Translations under genes and position numbers: made by a program
The notes under the pieces: generated by a model
Database searches by the model: none
What the model was told of the DNA's origin: nothing
Seen by the model: the letters and a program-made list of their open reading frames with translations, nothing else
Assembly (NCBI GenBank): GCA_013400115.1
Contig: VXBP01002355.1
Coordinates: 1-64,000, forward strand
Origin: Rhinopomastus cyanomelas
Taxonomy: Eukaryota > Chordata > Aves > Bucerotiformes > Rhinopomastidae
DNA: 64,000 nucleotides
Direction of reading: 5' to 3'
Shown: piece by piece, positions 12,074-24,100 of the stretch
Layout of the letters: each line of letters begins with the position of its first letter
Position numbering within the stretch: position 1 is the first letter of the stretch

Positions 12074-12829
12074 CCAATTTCTGGAGTGCAACAACAAGTG
12101 GCGAGACAAGCAAAGGCTTTCCTTTCCCTGGGAAAGATGGCAGAAGTGCAGGTCAGCAGAAGGAAATCCAGTGGAGAAAAGTCATGGCTGTGGTTTGCTA
12201 CAGTGAAGTCTCTGATTGGGAAGGGGGTGATGCTTGCTGTCAATCAAGGCAAAGTGCAAACAAACGTGCTCAACATTGCGAATGAGGACTGCATAAAAGT
12301 GGCAGCTGTTCTGAACAACGCCTACTACCTAGAAAACTTGCATTTCACCATTGAGGGAAAGGACACACACTATTTTATCAAGACCACCTCCCCTGAGAGT
12401 GACCTTGGGACACTGAGGCTGACAAGTGGGCGGAAGGCCCTGGAGAATGGCATCAATGTCACTGTTTCCCAGTCCACCACTGTGGTAAACGGCAGGACTC
12501 GTAGGTTTGCTGATGTTGAAATGCAATACGATGCTTTAGCACTTCACGTCCGCTATGGCATGACACTCGACGAGGAAAAGGCCCGAATACTGGAGCAAGC
12601 CAGGCAAAGGGCTCTTTCCAGTGCCTGGGCCAGAGAACAACAGAGAGTAAGAGATGGAGAGGAAGGTGCCAGGTTGTGGACAGAAGGAGAAAAGAGGCAG
12701 TTGCTAAGTGCTGGAAAGGTACAAGGATACGATGGGTACTATGTACTCTCTGTGGAGCAATATCCAGAATTAGCAGACAGTGCTAACAATATACAGTTCC
12801 TCAGACAAAGTGAAATAGGTAAGAGGTAA
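12074..12829 (+). CDS. TENM3: Teneurin-3, last coding exon (Tox-GHH-like domain and TCAP)
   Basis: This exon encodes 251 residues and a TAA stop at 12827-12829. Its acceptor is TTTACAG|CCA at 12073/12074. The sequence begins PISGVQQQVARQAKAFLSLG. It carries the core of the C-terminal domain (EDCIKVAAVLNNAYYLENLH) and ends with a charged helical segment (DEEKARILEQARQRALSSAW) followed by the TCAP region. In Pfam terms this is the Tox-GHH domain, related in fold to bacterial polymorphic-toxin nucleases. Its role in vertebrates is structural or adhesive rather than a demonstrated toxin. Compared with human, a short linker after SRR (KSSGEK) differs, and the final residues are GKR instead of GRR. 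The open frame reaches back to 11963, but 11963-12073 is intron. Confidence 0.97.
   Translation, partial: PISGVQQQVARQAKAFLSLGKMAEVQVSRRKSSGEKSWLWFATVKSLIGKGVMLAVNQGKVQTNVLNIANEDCIKVAAVLNNAYYLENLHFTIEGKDTHYFIKTTSPESDLGTLRLTSGRKALENGINVTVSQSTTVVNGRTRRFADVEMQYDALALHVRYGMTLDEEKARILEQARQRALSSAWAREQQRVRDGEEGARLWTEGEKRQLLSAGKVQGYDGYYVLSVEQYPELADSANNIQFLRQSEIGKR
12698..12826 (+). other. TENM3: Teneurin C-terminal associated peptide (TCAP-3) region
   Basis: After the dibasic site in GEKR|Q the last 43 codons encode a 40-residue peptide starting QLLSAGKVQGYDGYYVLSVE, followed by GKR and the stop. The KR before Q is a plausible prohormone-convertase site, and G-K-R is a classical amidation and cleavage signal. 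The length agrees with published TCAP-3 peptides. Release as a free peptide is debated and cannot be judged from sequence. Confidence 0.85.
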
Positions 12830-13257
12830 CACACTGGCTTAGCTCAGGCTGCCAAAGAGACTGTGTACCAATGTCTTCTACAAAGGAGACCAAACTGTTT
12901 TGCTGCATTACTACTTGAGCCTAAGCTTACATCTTTGCTCAGATTTTTTCTGTAGCACAATCCAAACAGACTCTGTCGTGAAAAGGGCGCCTTCCAGAAG
13001 AATGATACTGCTAATGACAAAACTGTTATTGTTTTTCTCAATGACCTTAAAGGTGATTTGCTTTAAAGAATATGTTTACATAATGCATATCGCTGCACTC
13101 AAGTCGGGACTGAAAAAGTACTGGAAAAAAAGAAAACGGCCTACAGATTTTGCAACAGGCTGCCTGTTGTTTTGAGGCACTGTATTTAATTGCGATACAG
13201 ACCCATACAGTGTTTCCAAATGGTACTGAATTGTTGACCTTTGCTTAACAGAAGTAG

Positions 13258-13293
13258 TCTCTCTCTCTTTTTCTCTCCTTTTCTCTCTTTCTC
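13258..13293 (+). repeat. Polypyrimidine CT-rich tract in the TENM3 3' UTR
   Basis: Thirty-six bases consist of only C and T, with TCTC units broken by T runs. On the sense strand this would be a candidate site for PTB-type RNA-binding proteins. Confidence 0.8.
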
Positions 13294-13650
13294 ACTGCAT
13301 AGGATGTGGTATATATCTGTTAATTTTGAAACGTGGGGCAAAAATTACTGTTTATAGACAACCCAACTGCTTTAAACTGTGCTGCTTTCTAAAGGGACAT
13401 TGGCACAAGTGACTTATGCTACTATGGGAATTTAATAACGGATTTTACAGTGCTAACATGGTTTGCCTTGGGGGGAAAATGGCAAGTAGAATCCTTGTTG
13501 CAGACAAGCAAAGGAAACCCTGATTTTTTTGTAAATTATGTGAGACAAGTTGTTTATGGATTTTTATATGAATTACAATTTACTGTACATCAAATATTAG
13601 TCTCAGAGGAGTTAATTTATGTAAAGTGTTTAAAAAAGTTTATACTTAAA

Positions 13651-13656
13651 AATAAA
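13651..13656 (+). terminator. TENM3: Poly(A) signal AATAAA, TENM3
   Basis: A canonical AATAAA is followed after about 14 bases by a GT-rich element (TGTGGTGTGTGTG) and a T run at 13669-13687, a textbook downstream element. Cleavage is expected at about 13,670. Confidence 0.6.
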
Positions 13657-13675
13657 ACGATAAAAACATGTGGTG

Positions 13676-16600
13676 TGTGTGATTTTTTTAAAGAAAAGGG
13701 AATTGCACCTTTTACGTTATAGCTGTACAGTATAAAGGATTATATTGTAGAGATATAACAGTGATGACTAATGTCCAAAAGTGTTAATATTTTTGTATTA
13801 GGTTTAAAGCTGTGTATCTATCACTTTGCTGATAGGATGGGACACTCTGAAGTGGCTGGCTCAATCAGACTGCAGCTCCCTCCCATCCCATACCTCTCCT
13901 GTCACCCAGGCTAGTGCCACTTCATCAGTCATTGTTAGAAGGCACAGTAACCAAATAAGTCTCATCTGTTATGATGGAAGACTTTAATAGGTTGGGTTTT
14001 CCTTGTCTTTTTCCAGCCCTAATGTAATAAATGGACATTTATTCATACCAGGTGAGGTTTCTGTTGTTTTTTTAGAAGCTTCGTTTTACAATGGAGAGAA
14101 TAGTGTCTCAGGTGCTTGGCAAACTGTATGTAGAAGAAGAAGAAGAAATTATGTAGTTTCATCCAGTTACGTCACCTTTGTCTTCTGTGTAGTACAGCTC
14201 TTTTAGGTGTTAATAACTCCAGGTAGAAGAAGCGTACCTCTGACCTGATGGTACAGGATTGCTCTTTAGGCCAGCAGGCTGTTCAGTAGGTTCATCTCCT
14301 GGCCTTCAGCCGGTAGATCAAATCCCATTACTGTGAACACTGGCCCTGGAGATGAAGAGGAAGGTCCCACTCTAGTGCCTAAGTCTGCATCTCCACACCA
14401 CTGCATAGATTTGGCATGCTCTGCTCCGAGGCTTAGTATATTTGCTGCAAAACAGAACTGAAGTGTGCAGCTGGTTCCTTATAGGAAGCCTGTGGTGGCA
14501 TCTATGGCATCTGTTCTACATCTTGGCTGAAACCAATCGTAGAGCTTTACTCTTATGAGCACTAAATTCAGCCACAAACATATTTTTAAGACGAGACAAT
14601 TGGGTTTTTTGATGTTCATTGAAATATACAACAGTATTTCTATCCATGTATTATAATGACAAACCATAGTAAAGTGACCGTGTCTTAACTATGAATGGTT
14701 CAAGTGGATGTAATAAAAATAGTTTTCTAACTGCTTTGTATTCCGAGAGTCTATGATATCACATACTCTAAATTGCACATTAAGATTGTTTGATAAACAG
14801 ATCTGAATTCCTCCCAGCCAAGTCACTACCAAATCTACAGTGTCAGTGCTATTACTGTATGTATTTGGTAGATCCTACAGGACTAATTACACATAGAACG
14901 AATGCTAATCATCTGCTAGAATGAAAGCACAGATTAGTTGTTAGTATTTCTACCCTTCAAGTCTTGAGGCCCCTAAATTTAGAGTGGATGGTATGTCAGA
15001 CCCCAGAGGCGTGTCATTGATCTGCGTATTCTTTTTAAAGATGTACAGTGCTAGGTGTTTGCAGTTCTGTTGGGTGGCTCTTCCACAGCACTGTATTTCG
15101 CATGCTGTAAGTGCTCTCTGTCGAAATAGGCTCATATTCTAAATTATGTCAAATGTTTCTGTTCTGTTTGAATATGAAAAGCTTGTATAACATGTCAACA
15201 ATGAAATATATCTTCTACTTGACACGTACCAGTTCCTCCTCCTTTGTTCTGGCACCAATAAACAAATTATAGTATCTGTTGGTGATCATTTTAGATAAAG
15301 TCAAATCAAGCCAATTAGTAGGTATAATGAGCCTATTTCTTGCTTAAAAAAGACTTGTGATCTGGACATGCTGCTGCAGGAAATAGTGACCTTGGGGAAT
15401 CACAGAATAAAATACCTTTTTAAAGAAAAAAAATATGTATAATTAAAAGAAGCGTAACACAAAAGGGAAAAAGAAAAAAGGCTACTTTAAGTATTTTAGG
15501 CAATGCCAGTCAAAATGCTATCTGAATATTTTGAGATGTATATTTCATCTGATTTGTACTGTTCTTTTAATTTGCCTTATTAACTTTATATGTGTCCTGA
15601 ATTTTCCACAAATTGATAACTATAGATTGCATCTAGGCTTTCCAATAAAAGCCAACCCAATGTATGTGTGTTTGTGTGTGTGCATGTGTGTTTGTTTTTT
15701 AAATGTGTTTGTCAGACACCACATCTGTGCTACTGCTGTTCTCATACCAGAAGAAGCAACGTGATCCAGTTGCACTGGTACTGATTCATCTGCCTCACAG
15801 TTGGTAATATGTTTTCTGACTCAGTCCAATGGCCTTTTCTGCTAGCTCAGCAAAGTGAATTACTCCGTGGGGTCTCTCAGGTGGCCTACTTTAGAGAAAA
15901 CATGAAATACTCTCTCACAAAGCCAAACCTTTTATAGATAAGAAGAAGTCAGAGAACAAAAAAATTCACTTAAAACTGTTTCCTCTCACGTCCTCCAAAG
16001 TAGAAATACAGCAAAAATATTTGATTATAAATAATTAGGTTAGCCCTGATAGTTACGTATATACACAGACAGGATCCTTCAATCTGCGGTTAGACGCACT
16101 TTGCAGAAACTGCTGACTTTAGCACTGCTGTATGTCAAGAGACTGCTTTGATTTTAGTTGGAACAGGCAGACTTCACCACACTTACTTTGTAGTGACAAC
16201 CTCGAGTTGATAACATGTTGATCAAGCACGAATCAGGTCACTCTGCTTAGCTAACTGTGGCCTAATTTTGTTATTTAAAAAAAAAAAAAAACAGTAAGAG
16301 AGAGCTTTGTGTGTTCACACTTGGGAGGTGAGAGATTTGCATTTGACAAGGGAAGAAAAATGCCAGCTACCACTGCCACTCTTCAGAGACACTTCTAAAG
16401 TGATGGGTCAAAGACTTTAAAAGATAAAACACTGCATAGAATAACCATTCAAAAATTACTGTCTACAACAAATACACTGCATTCAAAGAAAATTTTTGAA
16501 TTCTGATTTCAGAAAGAAATGAAATATTTACTAAAATTGTTAATACCTTGGTTTACTGCTAACTCCAGAATGGCTACAGCTATGCATACGGCCGGCTTGG

Positions 16601-19600
16601 AAACCTTGAAAAAGACAGGAAGAGAATAGCGTGTAATTCTTTGGAGATGGGAAATGCAAAACAAAGACACTTACTAGAAACAGCTTCTGAGCAGCTTATT
16701 AGAAGCTGCTTACTTGATACTTACTAGAAGCTGCCAGGGTTAAGAACAAGCCAAAGCAGAGAGCATCCCGTAGCATAAACTGAAGAGTACAAGCACAGTG
16801 AAATCCTACTTGTAACGGCAAAGCCACATCCAAAGAGTTAAGGACTACACAAGCAGTTCTTACACAATTAAATTGATCTTCAACTGCACACACAAGTTCC
16901 TGGGGCTCAATAGTTCAGAAAAACTAAAAAGCCAACATGAAAACCAGTTAATTGATGGGTAGGTGCCAGTTTTCCCCCAGGGAAAAAAAGGAACACAGGG
17001 TCTCTAGCTGTCCTGCTGACAGAAAAACTTCAATTTTTTCCTCTGAAGTTTCTAGCTATGTGGCAGAATGACCATAGGAGGCAAATTTAACCATGTGAGA
17101 GCCTAGAAAGCCTAGACTAGACCTATTTAAAAAGTCAAAACACTACTAATAGATAAAGCCCTACTCCTCCCAGGCCCACTGCCGCTCCTGCCCCTTGGCA
17201 TTTTTCAACAAGAGTAACATAAATAAGGATGCCAGCACTTTAATTAAGTGCACTGCCAAAATCTGGAAATACATAGCTTGTCGGTTCATCCCAGAAAGCT
17301 GCATATTTGTTGCAGATCACTAACAATGTCTTTGGCCTTTCAGGGTAAAAAGATGGTTCTCATGCCACCTCCTAATGACAAGATACGCTACTGGCCATTG
17401 CAGCTGGCACTGTGAGGTAGCCAAAGGAACAACATGATGTGTGATTGAGGAACAGTCTGTCCTTTAGTAACCATGAGTGCTTGGGATAATGGGGGAAGGA
17501 GAAGGGAGGTGGCCTGTCCTTTAATGGTCTGAAATGCAGCACTGAGAGTGAGGTCATGTAGTCCCACAAAAATACTGGTCTGAAGATTATCTCAACGTTG
17601 TCATTCTTTGTACACAGCCCTTTAAAAAAAAAGAAAAAAAAAAAATCCTTGCCCAACTTTAAGCATCAAAAATACACGTAACTCTGAGCTGTGCAAGAAT
17701 GACATCAAATGCATCCCTAAATAAAGACAAATATTGGTCCTCACTTCTAAACAAAGAAGCAAGCTAAACAGCAACATCATCTCTTTGATTAGAGGCTTAT
17801 GTGCAAAAAGAAGGTGAAGAACACATGTAACAACATGGCAGCTCACGAGAGTGCCATCCTTTCACAGACCCTACTTTATTGCATCTAGTAATGTTGCAAG
17901 TAAAACCTCTTGCTGTTATTTACTACAACAACTTCCTAGTAAATTAAGAAGTTTACTCAATTTACCTAAGTTAAAATTCTGTCATTGAGAAATATAAATT
18001 TCTAGAGACACGTGCATTTATTATTTATTTCCTACTATAAACAAAGCTCATGGTAACATAATTATGCAGCTTAGAGTTAACAGTTCCCACAAAGCTGTCT
18101 TAATAAAGCCTTCTGGGATTCAAGAGGAAAGGAGGGAATTCAGAAACTAAGAACATGGCTGGAAGGTGACAACATGTTCCAAGTGGCTCTAGTTACTCAA
18201 TCACGCTTAAGCTAAATGAGACAGCAAGGCGAATGCCATGTGTTACAGAGGCACCAGGGAAATTGTTATCCCAATGCAGTGAAGTATTTCCACATTCCAA
18301 CCCAGAAATCATTTTAAAACAGGTATTACAGGAATTGGTAGTTGATGAATCAATTAACCTTATATTAATTTTAAAAAAATAAATGAGAAATCCAGCAACA
18401 AACTAACCAAAAACCACCATAGCGAGAAAAGCTAACAGGAAACTCAGTTAAGAATTCAAATTTGAGAGTAACTATTGTCATGCAATGCTGTACCAAAGCC
18501 CACCCAGTGTTTGCTTACAAGAAGTACTGGGCAAATAAGGGGATGGAGAGGCTGGGGGTTGTACAAGGCCATAATAGTGGAACTGGGTGCTAGTTACCAT
18601 TTTCCACAATGATGGGGAAGCATGTAGATTAGAAAAAAGTAAGTGATGCCAGCACCTGCAGATGAGAAAAACTGATGCAGTGGCAAGCAATGGCTAGGAC
18701 AGAGCAGTCACACAAACAAAATGGATCACGCGCTGAAGTGAGCCCATTCACACAAAATGGATTTGATACAACTCCAGAAGTAAAACATCTCAGAATAAGA
18801 AACGAAAATCTTGCTAAGAAAGGTATGTAGCCACCTACAAGAAAGCAATGTCTAGAAAGAATAAAAGGAGCACATAATAGATAAATAACTCTTTGTGCAA
18901 TTCCAGTATAATAGAGGTGGCAAAGAAGAGTTTGAAGTGGTGGAGAAGGTTAATGAGATTACTGGCCTTGTTAAACAAGGGGAAGAAGAAGGCAATGTTA
19001 TCTCTGCATATGGTGCCTGCAGCACTACACTTGTGTATAGTCTTGGCACATGAACTGTGGAAGCACCATTAAAACCTGGAGATAGCGGCACAATGAGATA
19101 CCACACGGAAATTGGAGGCTGGGCAAAAAAGACATCATGAATGGAAAGATTTAAACAGCTCGAAAAAAAAAACCCAAACCCAACAAAGTGCCAAAGGGTA
19201 CCATGACAATAGACTTTAAGTGCTTTCAAAGAAGAAAATACATAGCAGTATAGTGCTTCGAAACAAGTAGGAGGAAAGAGGCAAGAGGTGAGAATGCAAC
19301 TGTGGTAATATTCACACTAGCTATTAGCACAAAGCAAAACGTGGTGGGAGTGGAGCTCTGCTTCATGACCACAACTATTGCAGGAGAAGCAGATTCTAGC
19401 CAGGTAGCTGTTGGAATTCTATACAATAGATGTTGGTGAGGACAGCTCAAAAGAGGCAACATCACTGTCTATTAGCTGCACAGGACACATCAAAGTGTCT
19501 GCAATCTGTACGTGCAATGCCAGAGGGTTAGTTTTGTCATCCACCTGGACCCTCCCCTTTTCCAGTCCTGAAATATCCAAACTACTTTGATACAGACAAA

Positions 19601-19718
19601 TATTACTCTAAAAGCCGACAAATCCAACAAAGATTATTCTGAAAGCCCTGAGTCTTGAGCAAGACAGAACAAGGCTAAGGCATTCTAAAAACATGTTTTG
19701 GTTTCCACAGCAACGATT
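13676..19718 (+). other. TENM3 3' flank or extended 3' UTR, then intergenic
   Basis: This is AT-rich unique sequence. It contains alternative poly(A) hexamers at 14026, 14712 and 15257, a TG-rich microsatellite at 15661-15694 and A-rich runs near 16277 and 17621. I see no supported gene; the open frames have no recognisable domain or splice support. Confidence 0.6.
15661..15694 (+). repeat. TG-rich microsatellite
   Basis: Imperfect TG dinucleotide repeat interrupted by TT and CA steps, followed by a T run. Confidence 0.8.
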
Positions 19719-20030
19719 ACAGAATCACAGAATTGTTTAGGTTGGAAAAGACTTTCAAGCTCATTGAGTCCAACCATTAACCCAACTGTCCCAAGGCCAC
19801 TGCTAAACCCTGTTCCTAAGCTCCAAATCTACACAACTGTTAAATACATCTAGCAGTAGTGATTCAATCCCCTTCCTGTTCAACCCCAGCCTGTTCCAAG
19901 GCCTGATGACCCTTTTAATCAAGAAATTCTTCTTAACATCCATCTTAAACATCCCCTGGTGCAGCCTGAGGCCATTTCGTCCTGTCCTGTCACTCCTTAC
20001 TTGTGAGCAGAGACCCCCCCAACTCCCTTC
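19719..20030 (-). repeat. CR1 LINE, 5'-truncated copy (older subfamily)
   Basis: On the minus strand this reads as the CR1 3' end. On the plus strand it starts with the tail ACAGAATCACAGAATTG and a GGTTGGAAAAGACTTTCAAG block, and it runs through the region for AGGCTGGGGTTG. It stops abruptly at 20030, where another CR1 tail begins in the same orientation. Confidence 0.9.
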
Positions 20031-20618
20031 ATAGGATCATAGGATGTTAGGGGTTGGAAGGGACCCAAGAGATCATCTAGTCCAACCCCCCTGCCGGAGC
20101 AGGACAAAACTATCTAACACAGATCACAGAGGAACGCATCCAGGTGGGCCTTGAAAGTCCCCAGAGAAGGAGACTCCACGACCTCCCTGAGGAGTCTGTT
20201 CCAGTGCTCTGTGACCCTCACAGCAAAGAAGTTCCCCCTTGTGTTGAGGCGGAACCTCCTCTGCTGCAACTTACACCCATTGCTCCTTGTCCTATCACAG
20301 GGAGTAAGTGGAAAGAGCCTGTCCCCCCCCCTCCTGGCCAGCCTTCAGGGACTTATAAACATTGATCTTTTAGCTAGTAGTGGAAACCCATAAGGTCTCC
20401 CCTGAGCCTCCTTTCCTTCAGAGTAACCAGTCCCAGCTCCCTTAGCTGCTCCTCATAGGGTTTGTTCTGCAGACCCTACACCACGTTTGCTGCTCTTCTC
20501 TAGATCCACTCCAGCACCTCCACGGCCTTCTCATATTGAGGTGCCCAAAACTGAACCCAGAACACAAAGTGTGACCTTACCAGTACCGAGTACAGGGGGA
20601 CAATCGTTTCTCTACTCC
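20031..20618 (-). repeat. CR1 LINE, second copy in tandem
   Basis: It begins on the plus strand with the tail ATAGGATCATAGGATG and the block GGGTTGGAAGGGACCCAAGA. It then covers the 3' end of ORF2, including the regions encoding the truncated RT tail. It directly abuts the preceding copy. It contains a C8 run at about 20325 and decays after about 20618. Confidence 0.92.
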
Positions 20619-20756
20619 TTCTGACTGTGTTTTTCTTACTTTTTATAGCAGATGATCATTTAAAAAATCATTAAAATGAACCTCCTCACTGTCTGGGCCT
20701 TGTACGAGCCAAAGCTCCTGCATGTTCTGAGGCATCTATAAGGCAAGTGTTTACCT

Positions 20757-20764
20757 TATAAAAA
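20757..20764 (+). promoter_or_regulatory. TATA box candidate upstream of a CpG island
   Basis: TATAAAAA in the context CTTATAAAAACGC lies about 60 bp before a dense CpG cluster, where a plus-strand start near 20790 would be expected. No coding gene is recognised downstream, so the transcript, if any, may be non-coding. An AATAAA at 21691-21696 could end it. Confidence 0.35.
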
Positions 20765-20820
20765 CGCAAGCAGCCCCCTGTCCGTGTCTGCTGGGGCCTG
20801 TCTGACTCTCCCTTGCAGGT

Positions 20821-21120
20821 TGTTCCGGACCGACCACGGACAACACCGGCCTCGTCGCCCCCGCTGCTCTCGCTGTCCCCTGAGGCAGCCCGGCCGTGAC
20901 TCGCGCGCCCCTGGCGCCCCCTGGCGTGGCCTTGGCTGCTGTTGTAAGGGCTCGGCGGGGCCGCGCCTGCACCGCAGCGCCAGGGCGCCCGCCCCAGCGG
21001 CAGGGCTGACACGTCTCGCCGGGCCCAGTGACACCCCTGCGCCCGCTCCGTGACCTGATCCCCCGTACCGCGCCGTGCCCTCAGCCCCGCGGAGGCGGGG
21101 AGCAGGTGCTCTGGGTCCCC
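20821..21120. promoter_or_regulatory. Intergenic CpG island
   Basis: By eye I count about 37 CpG dinucleotides in these 300 bases, against near absence in the AT-rich flanks. GC content is clearly raised. CpG islands of this density in birds usually mark a promoter or enhancer. Both strands have short open frames (for example 20784-21053 plus, 20686-21012 minus), but these follow from the high GC and resemble no known protein. Confidence 0.65.
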
Positions 21121-24100
21121 TTGGAGCCGGCTACCCCAGCCCTATCCCGGGCCCTGCTGCATCGCCCAGGTTCGTGTTGCTGGGCCCTTTCCCTGTCAGT
21201 CGGGCCCAACTCACTGCACCTGACCACGGGTAGTTGCACCAGTACCACCGTGTTCCTCTGCACATGCAATCAAAGGGCAGCAGCTTGCCTGCTGCTGTGT
21301 GCATTTCGGTAACATACACGGGAGTTCTTAACGACACAAAAGCCACTTAAAGATGGTTTTCATCTGCAGCCAGTGAAACGCAGCAGTGTGGAGATCAACA
21401 GCTCCCCACAAAGGGCAGCCTGGTGCCTGTTGCTCAGCCTAGCTGGAAGGGCAGTGCTCTGGCTGGAAGCAGCCACAGGGCAGTTGGTGGCTGGCTCTGG
21501 CCGTGGGCACTGGTACTGCTGCGGTCAAGATCAAATGCAGTCCCATAGTTCAGGCAGATGCTGTAGGGCAACAGCCGGCGTGGCAGGCTGCAGGGAGGGC
21601 AAGAGCTTGGGCTGGGATTGTGCAACAAAGAGTGTGTGTGCTTGTACGCGCACACATGCCTTCAAAGTTAGTTCATGAATTTTGCTCCTCAATAAATCAA
21701 GGCAGATGGCCCTATAAATCCTGGTCCTCAGGAAGAAGTGGAAGTCTAGGAACTGCACAGAGTAGAGGATGGGGCTATTTTTCTTTTCAGTGCCGAGAGC
21801 ACATCAGTGACACAGTGCTGTGCTGGGTCAGGCCTTCACCCTTTAACTTAATACCAACAACTCCTTCATCTAAAGGGCAAGTAGTAACAGTGGAACTGCC
21901 CCTTCCCTCCCCTTGCTGCTTTTCCTCCTATTGCAACAGCAATAGCCTCTGAAGCAGCTGCACTAATTGGTCCCTATTCCGCTTCTTGGGTGGCTGGAAG
22001 AACACCTTGCCTCTGACCTCATGCTTTGCAATGTACCTTAACAGCTTATTACTGCTATTGCAAGGCAGCAATGGCTCATTTTATAGTTACTTTGAAACAG
22101 CCATTCCTCCAGTGCTGAAAAATAATCTAACACTAATGCACAGTCTCTGCACAAGACTGCTGCTCAACTGTCTATAACCAAGTGTCCAACTACTGTGCAA
22201 AGCTGTTTCATTTGCTTAACATCGACTCACTAGCAATTAATATGCCTGACATAACAGCACACTACAAGGCCCATAAAATCTGTAGCAGTAGGGGAGTGAA
22301 ATGATTATAACTTTATTTTTTTCTTCTTTTTTCAATAACACCAGACTACAGGTTGGGCACCATAATCTTTTCTAAGCAAGAAGCTGAGGTGTATCTGAAC
22401 AGTTGTTATTTACTGAAGCAACAATTAGCAACGAACCAGTCAAAATACCTGCTACCTTCCACAGCAGCTCAGCGGTCACTTGCATCCTACACCTACAAGG
22501 AGAGACCCCTCAGCTTCACAGGCAGAGTCTACTTAATAAAAGTCTCACTTAAGTAGCTTAAAGAAAAAATATTTTAAATGGCAGCATCAGCCAGCCTTAT
22601 AATCCCACTGAACATACTGTGAGCTGAGAGACACAGACTTCAGCTCACACCAGATCTCCCTAACACAGCGGTTTTCAGCTGGTGGGGGACAGGACATGCT
22701 GCAAACAAGTCCTACTGATTTGGCTCAACTGTCTCCAGGTAAAGCCAGCTGCACCAAACTCTGGGACTGAAATCTCTGGGGTAGCTGGCACATGTGTAAA
22801 GCCATTGGCCAGGTCTGCAAGTTTTCCCTAGTCTGACAAGGCTTTTTCACTTACTTTGGGAGCAGCAGAACAGTGCTCACAGAGAAGAGGGCTGCAGAAG
22901 ACAGGGGAGGCAAAGAGGCAGGGATGGGGCCACACTGAAGCTGTATCTCCTGATTCCACACCAGGATGAAGCAGACATCTCAATGTTCTTCCAGAGGGGG
23001 GAAATCACTGGGTAGAAAGCAGGACATCTCAAAGTAACTTATTAGAACATGCTACTGGTACATATCATCTTATAACCAGGAATCTGAGCCTTTTATGTTT
23101 TTACTTTTTGTTCTACCCACCTGGTTATGGCAGCAGTGGTACATGTATCACTGAGCCTGAACGAATGCGCTGGTATACAGCTGGATACATAATGACAGAT
23201 ACCTTTATAGGCACACGTGTACATACAGCAGTAGACACCCCAGGTAAGGCTACCAGCATACCAAGCAAGGCTATAACTAAACCAGTCTAATGGCCTGCTG
23301 CTGTCTGAAGGGATAGCCATGTGACTTTTACCACCTCTTCCCAGACAAAGCTTTCCATCACTGATCCCACTGTGAGCCATGCTGAGGACCTATAATGCCC
23401 TCTTCTCCCAAGATTCATTCTCTAAGTTCTCTGGTAGGTCTTCAGGCAGCATGAGACAATCATTACTTCAGACCCACATGGAGGACAGTAATATGCAACT
23501 AGCTTTGGTGAGAAGGGCAAACAGGCAGAACCAGTTTAATCAGCTCTTCTGCAAGTTCCAATCACATGCTGCCTCTTCGGCACAATAAATATTTAATCAT
23601 TTAGTAAAAAAATAATTCAACTAACTTGAGAGCAACAAAGCCATACCTCATACTAGCAGCAGTGTCCTGGAGCAATCCCTATCTGCACTGTTAGAGGTGG
23701 AAGTTTAAGTCTCCAGGTTTTTAAGTCTCCAGGCCAGCAGAGCAATGGAAGCAGTCTCCAAGGACCCTGGCTGCATGGGATGCTATGCAGACAGTTGTCT
23801 GCCCTGCTCCAGAGATTCCACCTCCTGCATAAGAAGACTTGGCTGGCAAAACTGATAGGTACATTTCCACTAACAGCTGTCAAATCAGCGGCTCCTGACT
23901 AGAAAAATAAAAACATTTTGACAGAAAATTCCTGACCAGCAACCCAGAAACCAACTTCTCTCATTATACCTGTAGTGCCTTAGAGCAGACTTTTCTGGCT
24001 AGTCAAGTTGTCCTTGATCCAGAGATCTGGGACAGCCAGTTAGGAAGTTGAGGTTAAATTAAAGAAAACATATGTCATAGTGGGTGGGTTTGTTGGAATT

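Larger units (their letters stand above)
12830..13675 (+). other. TENM3: TENM3 3' UTR, proximal form
   Basis: This is non-coding sequence after the stop codon, up to a strong poly(A) configuration. It includes a pyrimidine tract (13258-13293) and AT-rich sequence. Further AATAAA hexamers at 14026-14031, 14712-14717 and 15257-15262 could give longer 3' UTR forms. Confidence 0.65.

Noticed and set aside
12540..12829. An active toxin gene at the TENM3 C-terminus
   Set aside because: The Tox-GHH similarity is an ancient domain origin. The sequence is a normal teneurin exon and no nuclease activity is implied for the membrane protein from sequence alone.
13258..13293. CT tract as a mobile-element tail
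   Set aside because: No element body or duplication flanks it; it is a simple pyrimidine tract in the UTR.
18852..19465. Possible retropseudogene or minus-strand gene
   Set aside because: Stretches on the plus strand (such as RGGKEEFEVVEKVNEI) and overlapping minus-strand frames looked protein-like. I could match them to no family, and stops break each reading within about 50 residues.
20784..21312. Coding genes in the CpG island (several overlapping frames on both strands)
   Set aside because: High GC removes stop codons in all frames. The translations are low-complexity Ala/Pro/Arg/Gly sequence and match nothing I know.
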